Notes: a model not told the origin generated them from the letters alone. Counted from the first letter of the stretch, positions 1 to 5,273 are shown. The stretch: 14,426 bases of DNA from Candidatus Caccousia avistercoris (GCA_018715025.1 DVMK01000198.1:1-14426); one strand, 5' to 3'. Numbers and translations: made by a program.

Positions 1-1
1 T

Positions 2-58
2 GTGCGCTCTCGCGAAGAAATGCGCCGGGAAGCCTATGGTTTCCTGCCTGATGGGTGA
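2..58 (+). CDS. Possible C-terminal end of an upstream protein (partial)
   Basis: Frame 2 is open from the window edge and stops at TGA 56-58. It would give an 18-residue, Arg/Glu-rich tail ending in FLPDG. The piece is too short to recognise or to prove coding. It overlaps the GTG of the AT-rich remnant and is GC-rich like the rest of the chromosome, so it could be the end of a resident gene interrupted or abutted by the acquired segment. Confidence 0.2.
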   Translation: MRSREEMRREAYGFLPDG

Positions 59-366
59 TTCGACAGCGCTTGCCTCAGCAATTGTGCGGTGCTGCCATAG
101 AATATTTTCATATTGTAACTGCAAATTTAAGTCAAGATGATGCAGAAAAGGTTATATTACATTTTATTGTTAACTTAATTGTTCTCTTGAAAGACATGTC
201 CTCTAAGTATTACAATACAGATAAACTAACAGAATATGTTTCAAAAATTATATATAAAACCGAATATTTAGATTTAAGTTTTGAGGATAAAAAACAAATT
301 TATCAATTGTATGAAGATTATAAGTCATATATGAACGACCCCCATATTTCTGAAAATGACGAATAA
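55..366 (+). pseudogene. AT-rich 3' remnant of an unrecognised gene
   Basis: I do not recognise this protein. The frame opens with a GTG at 55 that has no Shine-Dalgarno sequence, and runs to TAA at 366 (103 residues). From about position 100 onward the DNA is AT-rich with normal-looking codons. It encodes a mostly helical, Lys/Tyr/Glu-rich segment with a hydrophobic stretch at about residues 34-46 and an acidic tail (SENDE). The first 15-20 codons are GC-rich and read poorly as protein, so the natural start has probably been lost at a junction near 60-100, or it lies outside the window in another frame. Size and composition would suit a small accessory protein such as an immunity protein, but there is no motif to support this. 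Its base composition is unlike every other gene in the window, which points to horizontal acquisition. Confidence that it is coding-derived is moderate; confidence in the start is low. Confidence 0.45.
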
Positions 367-411
367 AAGGACTGTTTTTACAGTTTGCCTGAAGTAATGC
401 AGATAAAACGA

Positions 412-473
412 TACCGTGAAGCATAACGTCGCAGATTCGAGGCTTCGCCTCTTGTCTGCATTGTGACACGGTA
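412..473. repeat. Long imperfect stem-loop in non-coding DNA
   Basis: Nested complementary arms are visible: TACCGTG (412-418) with CACGGTA (467-473), GCAGA (431-435) with TCTGC (455-459), and GAGGC (439-443) with GCCTC (447-451), closing on a 3-nt TTC loop. Internal loops separate the three helices. There is no T-run on the 3' side, so it is not an obvious terminator. It lies 45 nt after the AT-rich gene remnant and just ahead of the perfect inverted repeat at 490-532, so it may belong to the same structured element. Confidence 0.5.
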
Positions 474-489
474 AAGCCGCGTCACGCGT

Positions 490-532
490 CGAAGCATTCT
501 TTTGCAGAGAAGCCCTGCAAAAGAATGCTTCG
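490..532. repeat. Perfect 18-bp inverted repeat with 7-nt loop
   Basis: The left arm CGAAGCATTCTTTTGCAG (490-507) is the exact reverse complement of CTGCAAAAGAATGCTTCG (515-532), with the 7-nt loop AGAAGCC between them. The pairing extends outward as GCG/CGC if one T (489) is bulged. No T-run follows. Such a long perfect stem in a region without genes is unlikely to be chance. It could be one end of a dispersed intergenic element, a processed RNA hairpin or a transcription barrier. Because of the palindrome, both strands translate to similar short peptides here, which would generate spurious hypothetical ORFs. Confidence 0.8.
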
Positions 533-560
533 CGCTATTTTTAAGGCCGTTTTACGGCTA

Positions 561-631
561 CCTGCGGGGCTCTGGGTCTCCGCTGCCGCTCCGGTCGGCG
601 CCTTGTTTGTGCGCCACTGGCGCACGGCGCC
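561..631. repeat. Structured direct repeat, unit 1
   Basis: This is the first of two adjacent direct units, both beginning CCTGC, then nine variable bases, then GGTCTC. After a shared CTGCCG and CGGTCGG it folds as a nested hairpin: GGCGCC (597-602) with GGCGCC (626-631), enclosing GTGCGCC (609-615) with GGCGCAC (619-625) around a 3-nt ACT loop. The sequence between the outer and inner left arms is TTGTTT. The unit is GC-rich and has no ribosome-binding site or plausible protein. It is matched in layout by the next unit, with compensatory changes. Confidence 0.65.
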
Positions 632-632
632 C

Positions 633-701
633 CCTGCACCCCGCCAGGTCTCACCTGCCGGTTCGGTCGGTGCTGTTTGCATGCCACCGGCATGCCGCAC
701 C
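633..701. repeat. Structured direct repeat, unit 2
   Basis: This is the second direct unit, offset 72 nt from the first. It has the same order of blocks: CCTGC, nine bases, GGTCTC, CTGCCG, CGGTCGG, then a nested hairpin of GGTGC (669-673) with GCACC (697-701), enclosing GCATGCC (679-685) with GGCATGC (689-695) around ACC. The core CCAC(T/C)GG is common to both units, while the flanking stem bases differ but still pair. A small A/T-rich hairpin with TTTTGAAAAA at its apex follows at 699-715. Confidence 0.65.
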
Positions 702-806
702 CTTTTGAAAAAGGTGGACGAAAACTTTGAAATTAATATTTCTCCAGTAAATTGTTAGGGCAAAGACACAAATGCTCAGAACTCCAAGGCGTTCGCTGTG
801 TACAAA

Positions 807-858
807 CAACTCCGAACCAGCTTCCATGAGGAAAGCAGGTTCGGAGTTGCTTCTTTAC
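807..858 (+). terminator. Candidate terminator or regulatory hairpin
   Basis: CAACTCCGAACC (807-818) pairs perfectly with GGTTCGGAGTTG (838-849). Within the loop, GCTTCC (820-825) can pair with GGAAAGC (830-836) if one A is bulged. The following CTTCTTT is a weak U-tract, so this may be an inefficient terminator protecting the deacetylase promoter from upstream transcription, or a hairpin with another role. Confidence 0.5.
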
Positions 859-930
859 GACGCACAGCAGGGCCAAAAAGTTTCCCGGCAAAAATCTCTC
901 TTTTGTAATGGAAGGTGACAGAAATTTAAC

Positions 931-959
931 TGAACAAACGGAAGGGACGCTGTTATAAT
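931..959 (+). promoter_or_regulatory. Extended -10 promoter for the deacetylase-xpt unit
   Basis: TGAACA (931-936, four of six matches to TTGACA), a 17-bp spacer, and a perfect TATAAT (954-959) preceded by TG at 951-952, giving an extended -10 (TGnTATAAT). Transcription would start near 966, leaving a leader of about 30 nt before the ATG at 995. Confidence 0.75.
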
Positions 960-994
960 GAAGGTAGAAAAAGCTCGTAAAAGAGGTGTCCCGA

Positions 995-2116
995 ATGAAA
1001 AGAAGAAGACGTCATGTGCGCACGGTAATATTGTCTTGCCTGGTAGTAGGGCTGTTTCTGCTGCTCAGCGGGCTTTTCTACGAGGGCCTTCTGGAAGCCC
1101 TTCCCGCGCTGTCTGAGAAAAAAGGGGAGGCAGCGGGCGAGCCCCTGCCTGCAGCCTCTTTGGTGATTGTGGAGGAAGATGAACCCCAGAGCGCAAAGCC
1201 GGAAACGGAGCCCACTCCTTCCCGGCCCCAGGCAGGGGCGGAAGGAACCTCCCCGGAACCTGCGCCGTCCTCGCAGCCGCCGCAGGAGGTTGTGCAGAAG
1301 CCGGAGGAACCGGCCTCTTCTTCCATGCCGCAAGAAACGCCGCCCGCTTCCTCACAGGGAGAAAGCTCTGTCCCGGCGGAACAGGATCCGCCCCAGCCCA
1401 ACGGGCCGCAGACGGGGGAAGGGCAGGGGAGCGTGCCCGGGGATCCCTACCCGCATCTTTACATAGAAAAGCCGGAGTATGCCGCCCATACGCCGGGGGA
1501 CAAGGTGGCTTACCTGACCTTTGACGACGGCCCCTCCCATTTGACGCTCCCCCTGCTGGACGTGCTGGATCAATACAATATCAAGGCGACCTTCTTTGTG
1601 GTGGGAAAAACCTCCCCCGAGGACAAGCTGGCCCTGCAGGAGACGGTGCGCCGGGGGCATACGCTGGCGGTGCACAGCTACACCCATGACTACAAGAAGA
1701 TTTATGCTTCCCCGGAAGCCTTCCTGGAAGATTTCGACAAGGAGAGAGCCCTGATTTACGAGGCCACCGGGGTAGAGCCAACCATCTACCGCTATGCGGG
1801 CGGCAGCGTAAACGGATATAACAAAAATACCGCCCGGGCGATTATTGACGAAATGAACCGAAGGGGCTATACTTACTACGACTGGAATGTAGATTCCGGG
1901 GACGCGGCCGGCAGCAAGGGAAAAGAGATTTATCAGAATGTGGTTTCCCAGTCAAAAAATCTGGAAAAGGCCGTCATTCTGTTCCACAACACTTCGGCCA
2001 AGCAGGATACGCTGGATCAGCTGCCGGGAATCATCGAAGCGCTGCAGGGGATGGGGTTCCGTTTTGACAAGCTTGACCCCACTGTGGAGCCGGTAACGTT
2101 CCGCGTTCCCCAGTAA
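995..2116 (+). CDS. Membrane-anchored polysaccharide deacetylase (NodB/CE4 family)
   Basis: Predicted CE4 metal-dependent deacetylase acting outside the membrane on N-acetylated glycans, most likely peptidoglycan (PgdA-like); the substrate is inferred. The 373-residue protein starts with a basic MKRRRR tail and a single hydrophobic anchor (about 10-29). A Pro/Glu/Ser-rich linker of low complexity follows (about 43-150), then the NodB domain (about 168-365). Motifs seen: TFDDGP (175-180, catalytic Asp plus metal Asp), HSYTH (227-231, metal His pair), RYAGGS (266-271), DWNVD (296-300) and ILFH (328-331). In motif 3 an Ala stands where the usual RxPGG has Pro, and HNT replaces the frequent HDT after the last His. 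ATG 995 is chosen over GTG 986 because AAGAGG (981-986) is spaced 8 nt before it. It is transcribed from the 931-959 promoter, with xpt 20 nt downstream, so the two are probably co-transcribed. Confidence 0.9.
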   Translation: MKRRRRHVRTVILSCLVVGLFLLLSGLFYEGLLEALPALSEKKGEAAGEPLPAASLVIVEEDEPQSAKPETEPTPSRPQAGAEGTSPEPAPSSQPPQEVVQKPEEPASSSMPQETPPASSQGESSVPAEQDPPQPNGPQTGEGQGSVPGDPYPHLYIEKPEYAAHTPGDKVAYLTFDDGPSHLTLPLLDVLDQYNIKATFFVVGKTSPEDKLALQETVRRGHTLAVHSYTHDYKKIYASPEAFLEDFDKERALIYEATGVEPTIYRYAGGSVNGYNKNTARAIIDEMNRRGYTYYDWNVDSGDAAGSKGKEIYQNVVSQSKNLEKAVILFHNTSAKQDTLDQLPGIIEALQGMGFRFDKLDPTVEPVTFRVPQ

Positions 2117-2136
2117 ACAAGGAAGGGGAAACAGCG

Positions 2137-2715
2137 ATGGAGCTTTTGAAGGAGCGTATTTTGCGGGACGGATATGTAAAGGACGGGGATGTGCTGAAGG
2201 TGGACAGCTTTCTGAACCACCAAATCGACGTGCCTCTGCTCTGTGAGATCGGCGCTGAGTTTCGCCGCCGCTTCGCGGAAGAAACCGTCACAAAGCTTCT
2301 CACCATCGAGGCCTCCGGCATAGGAATCGCCGTCGCCGCCGCCCCGCATTTTGGAAATGTTCCGGTGCTGTTTGCCAAAAAATCCAAGTCCCGCAACCTG
2401 GACGGCGAACGGTACACCACCCAGGTAAAGTCCTTTACCAAAGGGCAGGTGTACGACGTACAGGTGGCAAAAAAATACCTCACCCCACAGGACAGGGTGC
2501 TGATCCTGGATGATTTCCTGGCCAACGGCATGGCCCTGCTGGGCCTGGCGGATTTGGTTCGTCAGGCGGGGGCTGCCCTGGTGGGGTGCGGCATTGTCAT
2601 AGAAAAAGGTTTCCAGCCCGGGGGCGCGCTTGTGCGCGGCAAGGGGATCCGGGTGGAATCCCTTGCCGTGATTGATTCCGTCTCACAGGGAAGAATTCAA
2701 TTTGCGGAGGATTAA
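2137..2715 (+). CDS. xpt: Xanthine phosphoribosyltransferase
   Basis: Cytoplasmic purine salvage enzyme that converts xanthine and PRPP into XMP and pyrophosphate. The 192 residues match the usual length of Firmicutes Xpt (about 190-194), and the protein can be followed end to end: N-terminal MELLKERI, the DSFLNHQIDV segment (23-32) typical of Xpt, EASGIGIAVAAA (58-69), the KKSKSRNL loop (81-88), and the PRPP-binding signature VLILDDFLANG (121-131). ATG 2137 is preceded by AAGGAAGGGG (2119-2128). In many Firmicutes xpt is controlled by a guanine riboswitch and followed by a xanthine permease gene; neither is present here, and only 20 nt separate it from the deacetylase gene, so it is probably read from that promoter. 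Its TAA overlaps the stop of the convergent hydrolase gene. Confidence 0.95.
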   Translation: MELLKERILRDGYVKDGDVLKVDSFLNHQIDVPLLCEIGAEFRRRFAEETVTKLLTIEASGIGIAVAAAPHFGNVPVLFAKKSKSRNLDGERYTTQVKSFTKGQVYDVQVAKKYLTPQDRVLILDDFLANGMALLGLADLVRQAGAALVGCGIVIEKGFQPGGALVRGKGIRVESLAVIDSVSQGRIQFAED

Positions 2716-3302
2716 AGCAGAATTTCCTCTCCCGGCCGCAGCACCAGCTTGCCCGGGGCGTCAAAGCGGGCGGCGGCTTCCTCGCTGAACAGCCTGCCAG
2801 GCGCCAGGTGTATGGGAACGGAATGCCCGGCGCGCAGCAGCCTGGCGCATTCGCCGGCCTCCTCCACGGTCATGTTGTACACGCCGTCGCCGGGCAGAAA
2901 GGCATAGTCCAGCTTCCGTTCTGCCAGCTGTTCCATCTGCCTGGTGCGGGAGGTGTCCCCGGCGAAGTAGAGCAGCAGGCCGTCCGCTTCCACCAGGTAG
3001 CCCACGCACTCCTCTCTGGGGTGGTTCCGGTTGTAAGCCTCTACGGCCTCGACCCGCAGCCCGTGCAGCAGGGCGGTGCGGTAGCTCCCGCCCTGAAGGG
3101 CGTCGAAGTTCTGGTATACGGTGCAGCCCGGTTTGCGGGCAGGCTTGGCGATCTGGTTGTGGTCCCCGTGCTGATGCGTGACCAGGATCAGGTCGGCGGG
3201 CAGCCCGTACCCTTCTCCGGCATAGGGATCCACATAGACTACGGTTCCGTTTTCCGTGGTGAGCCGCAGGCTCCCATGACCCTGATACAACAATTTTGCC
3301 AT
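2712..3302 (-). CDS. Metallo-beta-lactamase-fold hydrolase
   Basis: A 196-residue metal-dependent hydrolase of the MBL superfamily, resembling the small UPF0173-like cytoplasmic enzymes; the substrate is unknown. Metal ligands visible: HQHGDH (43-48), His94 in NRNHP, Asp116 in FAGDTS and His165 in IHL, so the binuclear site looks intact. The start at 3302 (MAKLLYQGHGSLRL) fits the family N-terminus and has AAAGGGG (3312-3318 on the complement) spaced 9 nt. An in-frame ATG at 3359 with a GGGAG 4 nt upstream would add 19 Lys/Arg/Gly-rich residues, but those codons cover a hairpin and look like leader RNA. It is transcribed alone from the 3397-3424 promoter and ends tail to tail with xpt, the stop codons overlapping by two bases. 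Confidence 0.85.
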   Translation of the reverse strand: MAKLLYQGHGSLRLTTENGTVVYVDPYAGEGYGLPADLILVTHQHGDHNQIAKPARKPGCTVYQNFDALQGGSYRTALLHGLRVEAVEAYNRNHPREECVGYLVEADGLLLYFAGDTSRTRQMEQLAERKLDYAFLPGDGVYNMTVEEAGECARLLRAGHSVPIHLAPGRLFSEEAAARFDAPGKLVLRPGEEILL

Positions 3303-3319
3303 TCTTCCAATCCCCTTTC

Positions 3320-3354
3320 CGCCATAGGAACCAAGGTTCCTGTGGCGCTTTTTA
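3320..3354 (+). terminator. Rho-independent terminator on the + strand / leader hairpin on the - strand
   Basis: CGCCATAGGAACC (3320-3332) pairs with GGTTCCTGTGGCG (3335-3347), 12 of 13 positions, followed by CTTTTT (3348-3353). On the + strand this is a good intrinsic terminator, but the nearest upstream + gene is xpt, 600 nt away across the antisense hydrolase gene. On the - strand the same hairpin lies in the hydrolase mRNA leader, directly abutting its Shine-Dalgarno sequence. Confidence 0.75.
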
Positions 3355-3383
3355 TTCATACGGCTCCCGCCGGGAAAAACTTT

Positions 3384-3406
3384 ATAGTATATGTTAAGTA
3401 TACTAT
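3384..3406. promoter_or_regulatory. Palindromic operator-like site over the hydrolase promoter
   Basis: A perfect inverted repeat, ATAGTATA (3384-3391), 7-nt spacer, TATACTAT (3399-3406). It covers the -10 element of the leftward promoter and the transcription start, the usual place for a repressor dimer. No regulator gene is visible nearby, and the site does not match a consensus I can name with confidence. The AT-rich palindrome also yields a second TATACT at 3391-3386 on the - strand. Confidence 0.55.
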
Positions 3407-3424
3407 TTCCAAAAAGGGTGTCAA
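3397..3424 (-). promoter_or_regulatory. Promoter of the MBL-fold hydrolase gene
   Basis: On the - strand, a perfect TTGACA (3424-3419), a 16-bp spacer, and TATACT (3402-3397, five of six). Transcription would begin near 3390, giving a leader of about 88 nt that contains the hairpin at 3347-3320. Confidence 0.75.
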
Positions 3425-3457
3425 GTTTATCTGTTTATCTAACTATTCATCTAATGT

Positions 3458-3493
3458 CTCATAGCAAAATTGCACATCAAAACTCATAGCAAA
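3458..3493. repeat. 11-bp direct repeat upstream of the hydrolase promoter
   Basis: CTCATAGCAAA occurs at 3458-3468 and again at 3483-3493, 25 bp apart. Read on the - strand this is TTTGCTATGAG, twice, 35-70 nt upstream of the hydrolase -35. The 9-mer TTTGCTATG also occurs at 3614-3622 at the start codon of the ACT gene, perhaps by chance. Confidence 0.4.
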
Positions 3494-3501
3494 TCCCCTA
3501 T

Positions 3502-3549
3502 GGATTATCGGAAAAAGAAGCTTTTCCCGATAATCCTGCTCCTTTTTTT
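3502..3549 (+). terminator. Rho-independent terminator ahead of the ACT-UPF0210 unit
   Basis: GGATTATCGGAAAAAG (3502-3517) pairs with CTTTTCCCGATAATCC (3521-3536) with one mismatch and a 3-nt loop. Seven T (3543-3549) follow after six bases. It lies just upstream of the promoter at 3559, so it would insulate that promoter from + strand read-through. Confidence 0.7.
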
Positions 3550-3558
3550 GCCGGACCG

Positions 3559-3587
3559 TTGACATTTCCGGAAGAAAAGAACATAAT
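3559..3587 (+). promoter_or_regulatory. Promoter of the ACT-UPF0210 operon
   Basis: A perfect TTGACA (3559-3564), a 17-bp spacer and CATAAT (3582-3587, five of six). Transcription would start near 3594, so the leader is only about 25 nt. It contains just the GGAGG Shine-Dalgarno sequence (3607-3611), leaving no room for an attenuator or riboswitch. Confidence 0.85.
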
Positions 3588-3619
3588 AACTCTGATTAAA
3601 CATTTTGGAGGTATTTGCT

Positions 3620-3889
3620 ATGCATGCTGTGATTACGGTAATCGGCAAAGACATGGTGGGCATTCTGGCCCGCGTTTCCGCCATCTGTGCGGAAAACAAT
3701 GTGAATGTGGTGGAGGTCACCCAATCGATCCTGCAGGATTTGTTCGCCATGATTATGATGGTGGATCTTTCCAAGTGCACCATTCCCTTCAGCGAGCTGA
3801 GCGACAAGCTGACAGAGCTGGGCGGCGAGCTTGGCCTGACCATCCACGCCATGCACGAGGATATCTTCAACAGTATGCACCACGTATAA
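3620..3889 (+). CDS. Free-standing ACT-domain protein (UPF0237 family)
   Basis: A single ACT domain of 89 residues, the usual size for UPF0237. ACT domains are small ligand-sensing folds, typically for amino acids, that dimerise. Seen here: first strand HAVITVIGKD (2-11), the ligand-loop motif GKDMVGILARVSAICAENN (9-27), strand VNVVEVTQSI (28-37), a hydrophobic central strand LFAMIMMVDL (41-50), and the second helix SELSDKLTELGGELGL. There is no catalytic domain, so a regulatory or partner role is inferred; the ligand is unknown. ATG 3620 is preceded by a strong GGAGG; the in-frame TTG at 3605 overlaps that site and is rejected. The UPF0210 gene follows 25 nt later, a pairing found in many Firmicutes, which implies a shared function. 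Confidence 0.9.
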   Translation: MHAVITVIGKDMVGILARVSAICAENNVNVVEVTQSILQDLFAMIMMVDLSKCTIPFSELSDKLTELGGELGLTIHAMHEDIFNSMHHV

Positions 3890-3914
3890 TGACAGCAGAA
3901 GGAGTGTTTGCATT

Positions 3915-5273
3915 TTGATCAACTCCCATGATATTTTGGAAACGATCAATATGATCGACAATGAAAATCTGGACGTGCGCACCATCACCATGGGGATTTC
4001 CCTGCTGGACTGCATCGACAGCGACGTGGGGAAGGCCTGCGGCAAAATTTACGACAAAATCTGCCGCTATGCCGGAAACCTGGTAAAAACAGGGGAGGAC
4101 ATCAGCAAGGAATACGGGATTCCCATCATCAACAAACGGATTTCCGTTACGCCCATTGCCATGGCGGCGGCAGCCTGCCCCGGCGCAGACCCCATCCATT
4201 TTGCCAGGGCGCTGGACAGGGCCGCCCGCACCGTCGGGGTAAATTTCATCGGCGGCTACAGCGCTTTGGTACACAAGGGCTTCGGCCCCGGCGACTACGC
4301 CCTCATGCGCAGCATCCCGCAGGCGCTGTCTGAAACAGAGCTGGTGTGCTCTTCGGTGAACATCGGCACCACCAAGTCCGGCATCAATATGGACGCCGTA
4401 GACCGCATGGGCCAGATTGTGCTGGAAACGGCCCGGGCCACCGCTGACCGGGAGTGCATCGGCGCGGCCAAGCTGGTGGTGTTCTGCAACGCCCCAGAGG
4501 ACAACCCCTTTATGGCGGGCGCCTTCCACGGCCCCGGCGAGCCGGACTGCGTCATCAACGTGGGCGTTTCCGGCCCCGGCGTGGTGCGCGCGGCCCTGGC
4601 CAAGGCGGGGGACTGCGACATTACCCAGGTGGCCGATCTGGTGAAGAAAACGGCCTTTAAAATTACCCGCATGGGGCAGCTGGTGGCCCAGGAGGCCTCC
4701 CGCAGGCTGTATGTGCCCTTCGGCATTGTGGATCTTTCCCTGGCGCCGACCCCTGCCGTGGGCGACAGCGTGGCCCACATTCTGGAAGAAATGGGCCTGG
4801 AGCGCTGCGGGGCCCACGGCACCACCGCCTGCCTTGCCCTGCTGAACGACGCGGTCAAGAAGGGCGGGGTCATGGCCTCCTCCCATGTGGGCGGGCTTTC
4901 CGGCGCGTTTATTCCGGTGACGGAGGATGCAGGCATGATCCGGGCGGCCCGGTGCGGGGCGCTTTCCATCACCAAGCTGGAAGCCATGACGGCGGTGTGC
5001 TCGGTAGGGCTGGACATGATCAATATCCCCGGCGACACGCCGCCGGAAATTATTTCCGCCATTATTGCAGACGAGGCGGCCATTGGCATGGTGAATTCCA
5101 AAACCACGGCGGTGCGCGTCATCCCGGCCATTGGCAAAAAGGCCGGGGAAGAGCTGAACTTCGGCGGCCTTCTGGGCGGCGGCCCCGTTATGGAGGTCAA
5201 CCGGTATTCGCCCCTGAAATTCATCAGGCGCGGCGGCCGGATCCCCGCCCCTATGCAGAGTCTGAAAAATTAA
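3915..5273 (+). CDS. UPF0210 (DUF711) family protein
   Basis: A conserved cytoplasmic protein of 452 residues, the usual full length of the UPF0210 family. The S. pneumoniae homologue has been structurally solved, but no reaction is established. Recognisable features are the N-terminal segment ILETINMIDNENLDVRTITM (7-26), the GISLLDC segment that follows, a Gly/Ala-rich core including RISVTPIAMAAAACPGADP, a CSSVNIGTTKSGINMDAV segment, and the Gly-rich C-terminal GGLLGGGPVMEVNRYSP. It starts with TTG at 3915; AGAAGGAG (3897-3904) precedes it by 10 nt, and the family N-terminus begins exactly here. It follows the ACT protein gene and shares its promoter. The ACT partner may bind or control it; this is inference. 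A long open frame on the opposite strand (3867-5321) is a GC-composition shadow. Confidence 0.92.
   Translation: MINSHDILETINMIDNENLDVRTITMGISLLDCIDSDVGKACGKIYDKICRYAGNLVKTGEDISKEYGIPIINKRISVTPIAMAAAACPGADPIHFARALDRAARTVGVNFIGGYSALVHKGFGPGDYALMRSIPQALSETELVCSSVNIGTTKSGINMDAVDRMGQIVLETARATADRECIGAAKLVVFCNAPEDNPFMAGAFHGPGEPDCVINVGVSGPGVVRAALAKAGDCDITQVADLVKKTAFKITRMGQLVAQEASRRLYVPFGIVDLSLAPTPAVGDSVAHILEEMGLERCGAHGTTACLALLNDAVKKGGVMASSHVGGLSGAFIPVTEDAGMIRAARCGALSITKLEAMTAVCSVGLDMINIPGDTPPEIISAIIADEAAIGMVNSKTTAVRVIPAIGKKAGEELNFGGLLGGGPVMEVNRYSPLKFIRRGGRIPAPMQSLKN

Larger units (their letters stand above)
367..930. other. Gene-poor structured intergenic region
   Basis: Between the AT-rich remnant and the promoter of the deacetylase gene there is no frame with a start, a ribosome-binding site and sensible protein composition. 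The overlapping short frames at about 480-760 on both strands are by-products of the inverted repeats. Besides the repeats listed separately there are small hairpins at 371-384 (ACTGT-TTTT-ACAGT) and 546-558 (GCCGT-TTT-ACGGC). Composition shifts from GC-rich (about 480-720) to AT-rich around 720-760, then to mixed. The simplest reading is an inserted or dispersed intergenic element of about 230-300 bp followed by ordinary upstream DNA. Confidence 0.5.

Noticed and set aside
490..532. Intrinsic terminator for the AT-rich remnant
   Set aside because: The right arm is followed by CGCTATTTTT with the T-run seven or more bases beyond a very long stem, and the stem itself is A/T-rich in the middle; a terminator cannot be excluded but the architecture does not favour it.
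561..701. CRISPR-like array
   Set aside because: Only two units, divergent throughout rather than identical repeats with unique spacers, and no cas genes.
482..758. Short overlapping open frames on both strands in the repeat block
   Set aside because: They have no ribosome-binding site, they overlap each other, and they derive from inverted repeats whose changes preserve base pairing rather than protein sequence.
2116..2137. Purine riboswitch upstream of xpt
   Set aside because: Only 20 nt separate the deacetylase stop and the xpt start, so there is no space for an aptamer or expression platform.
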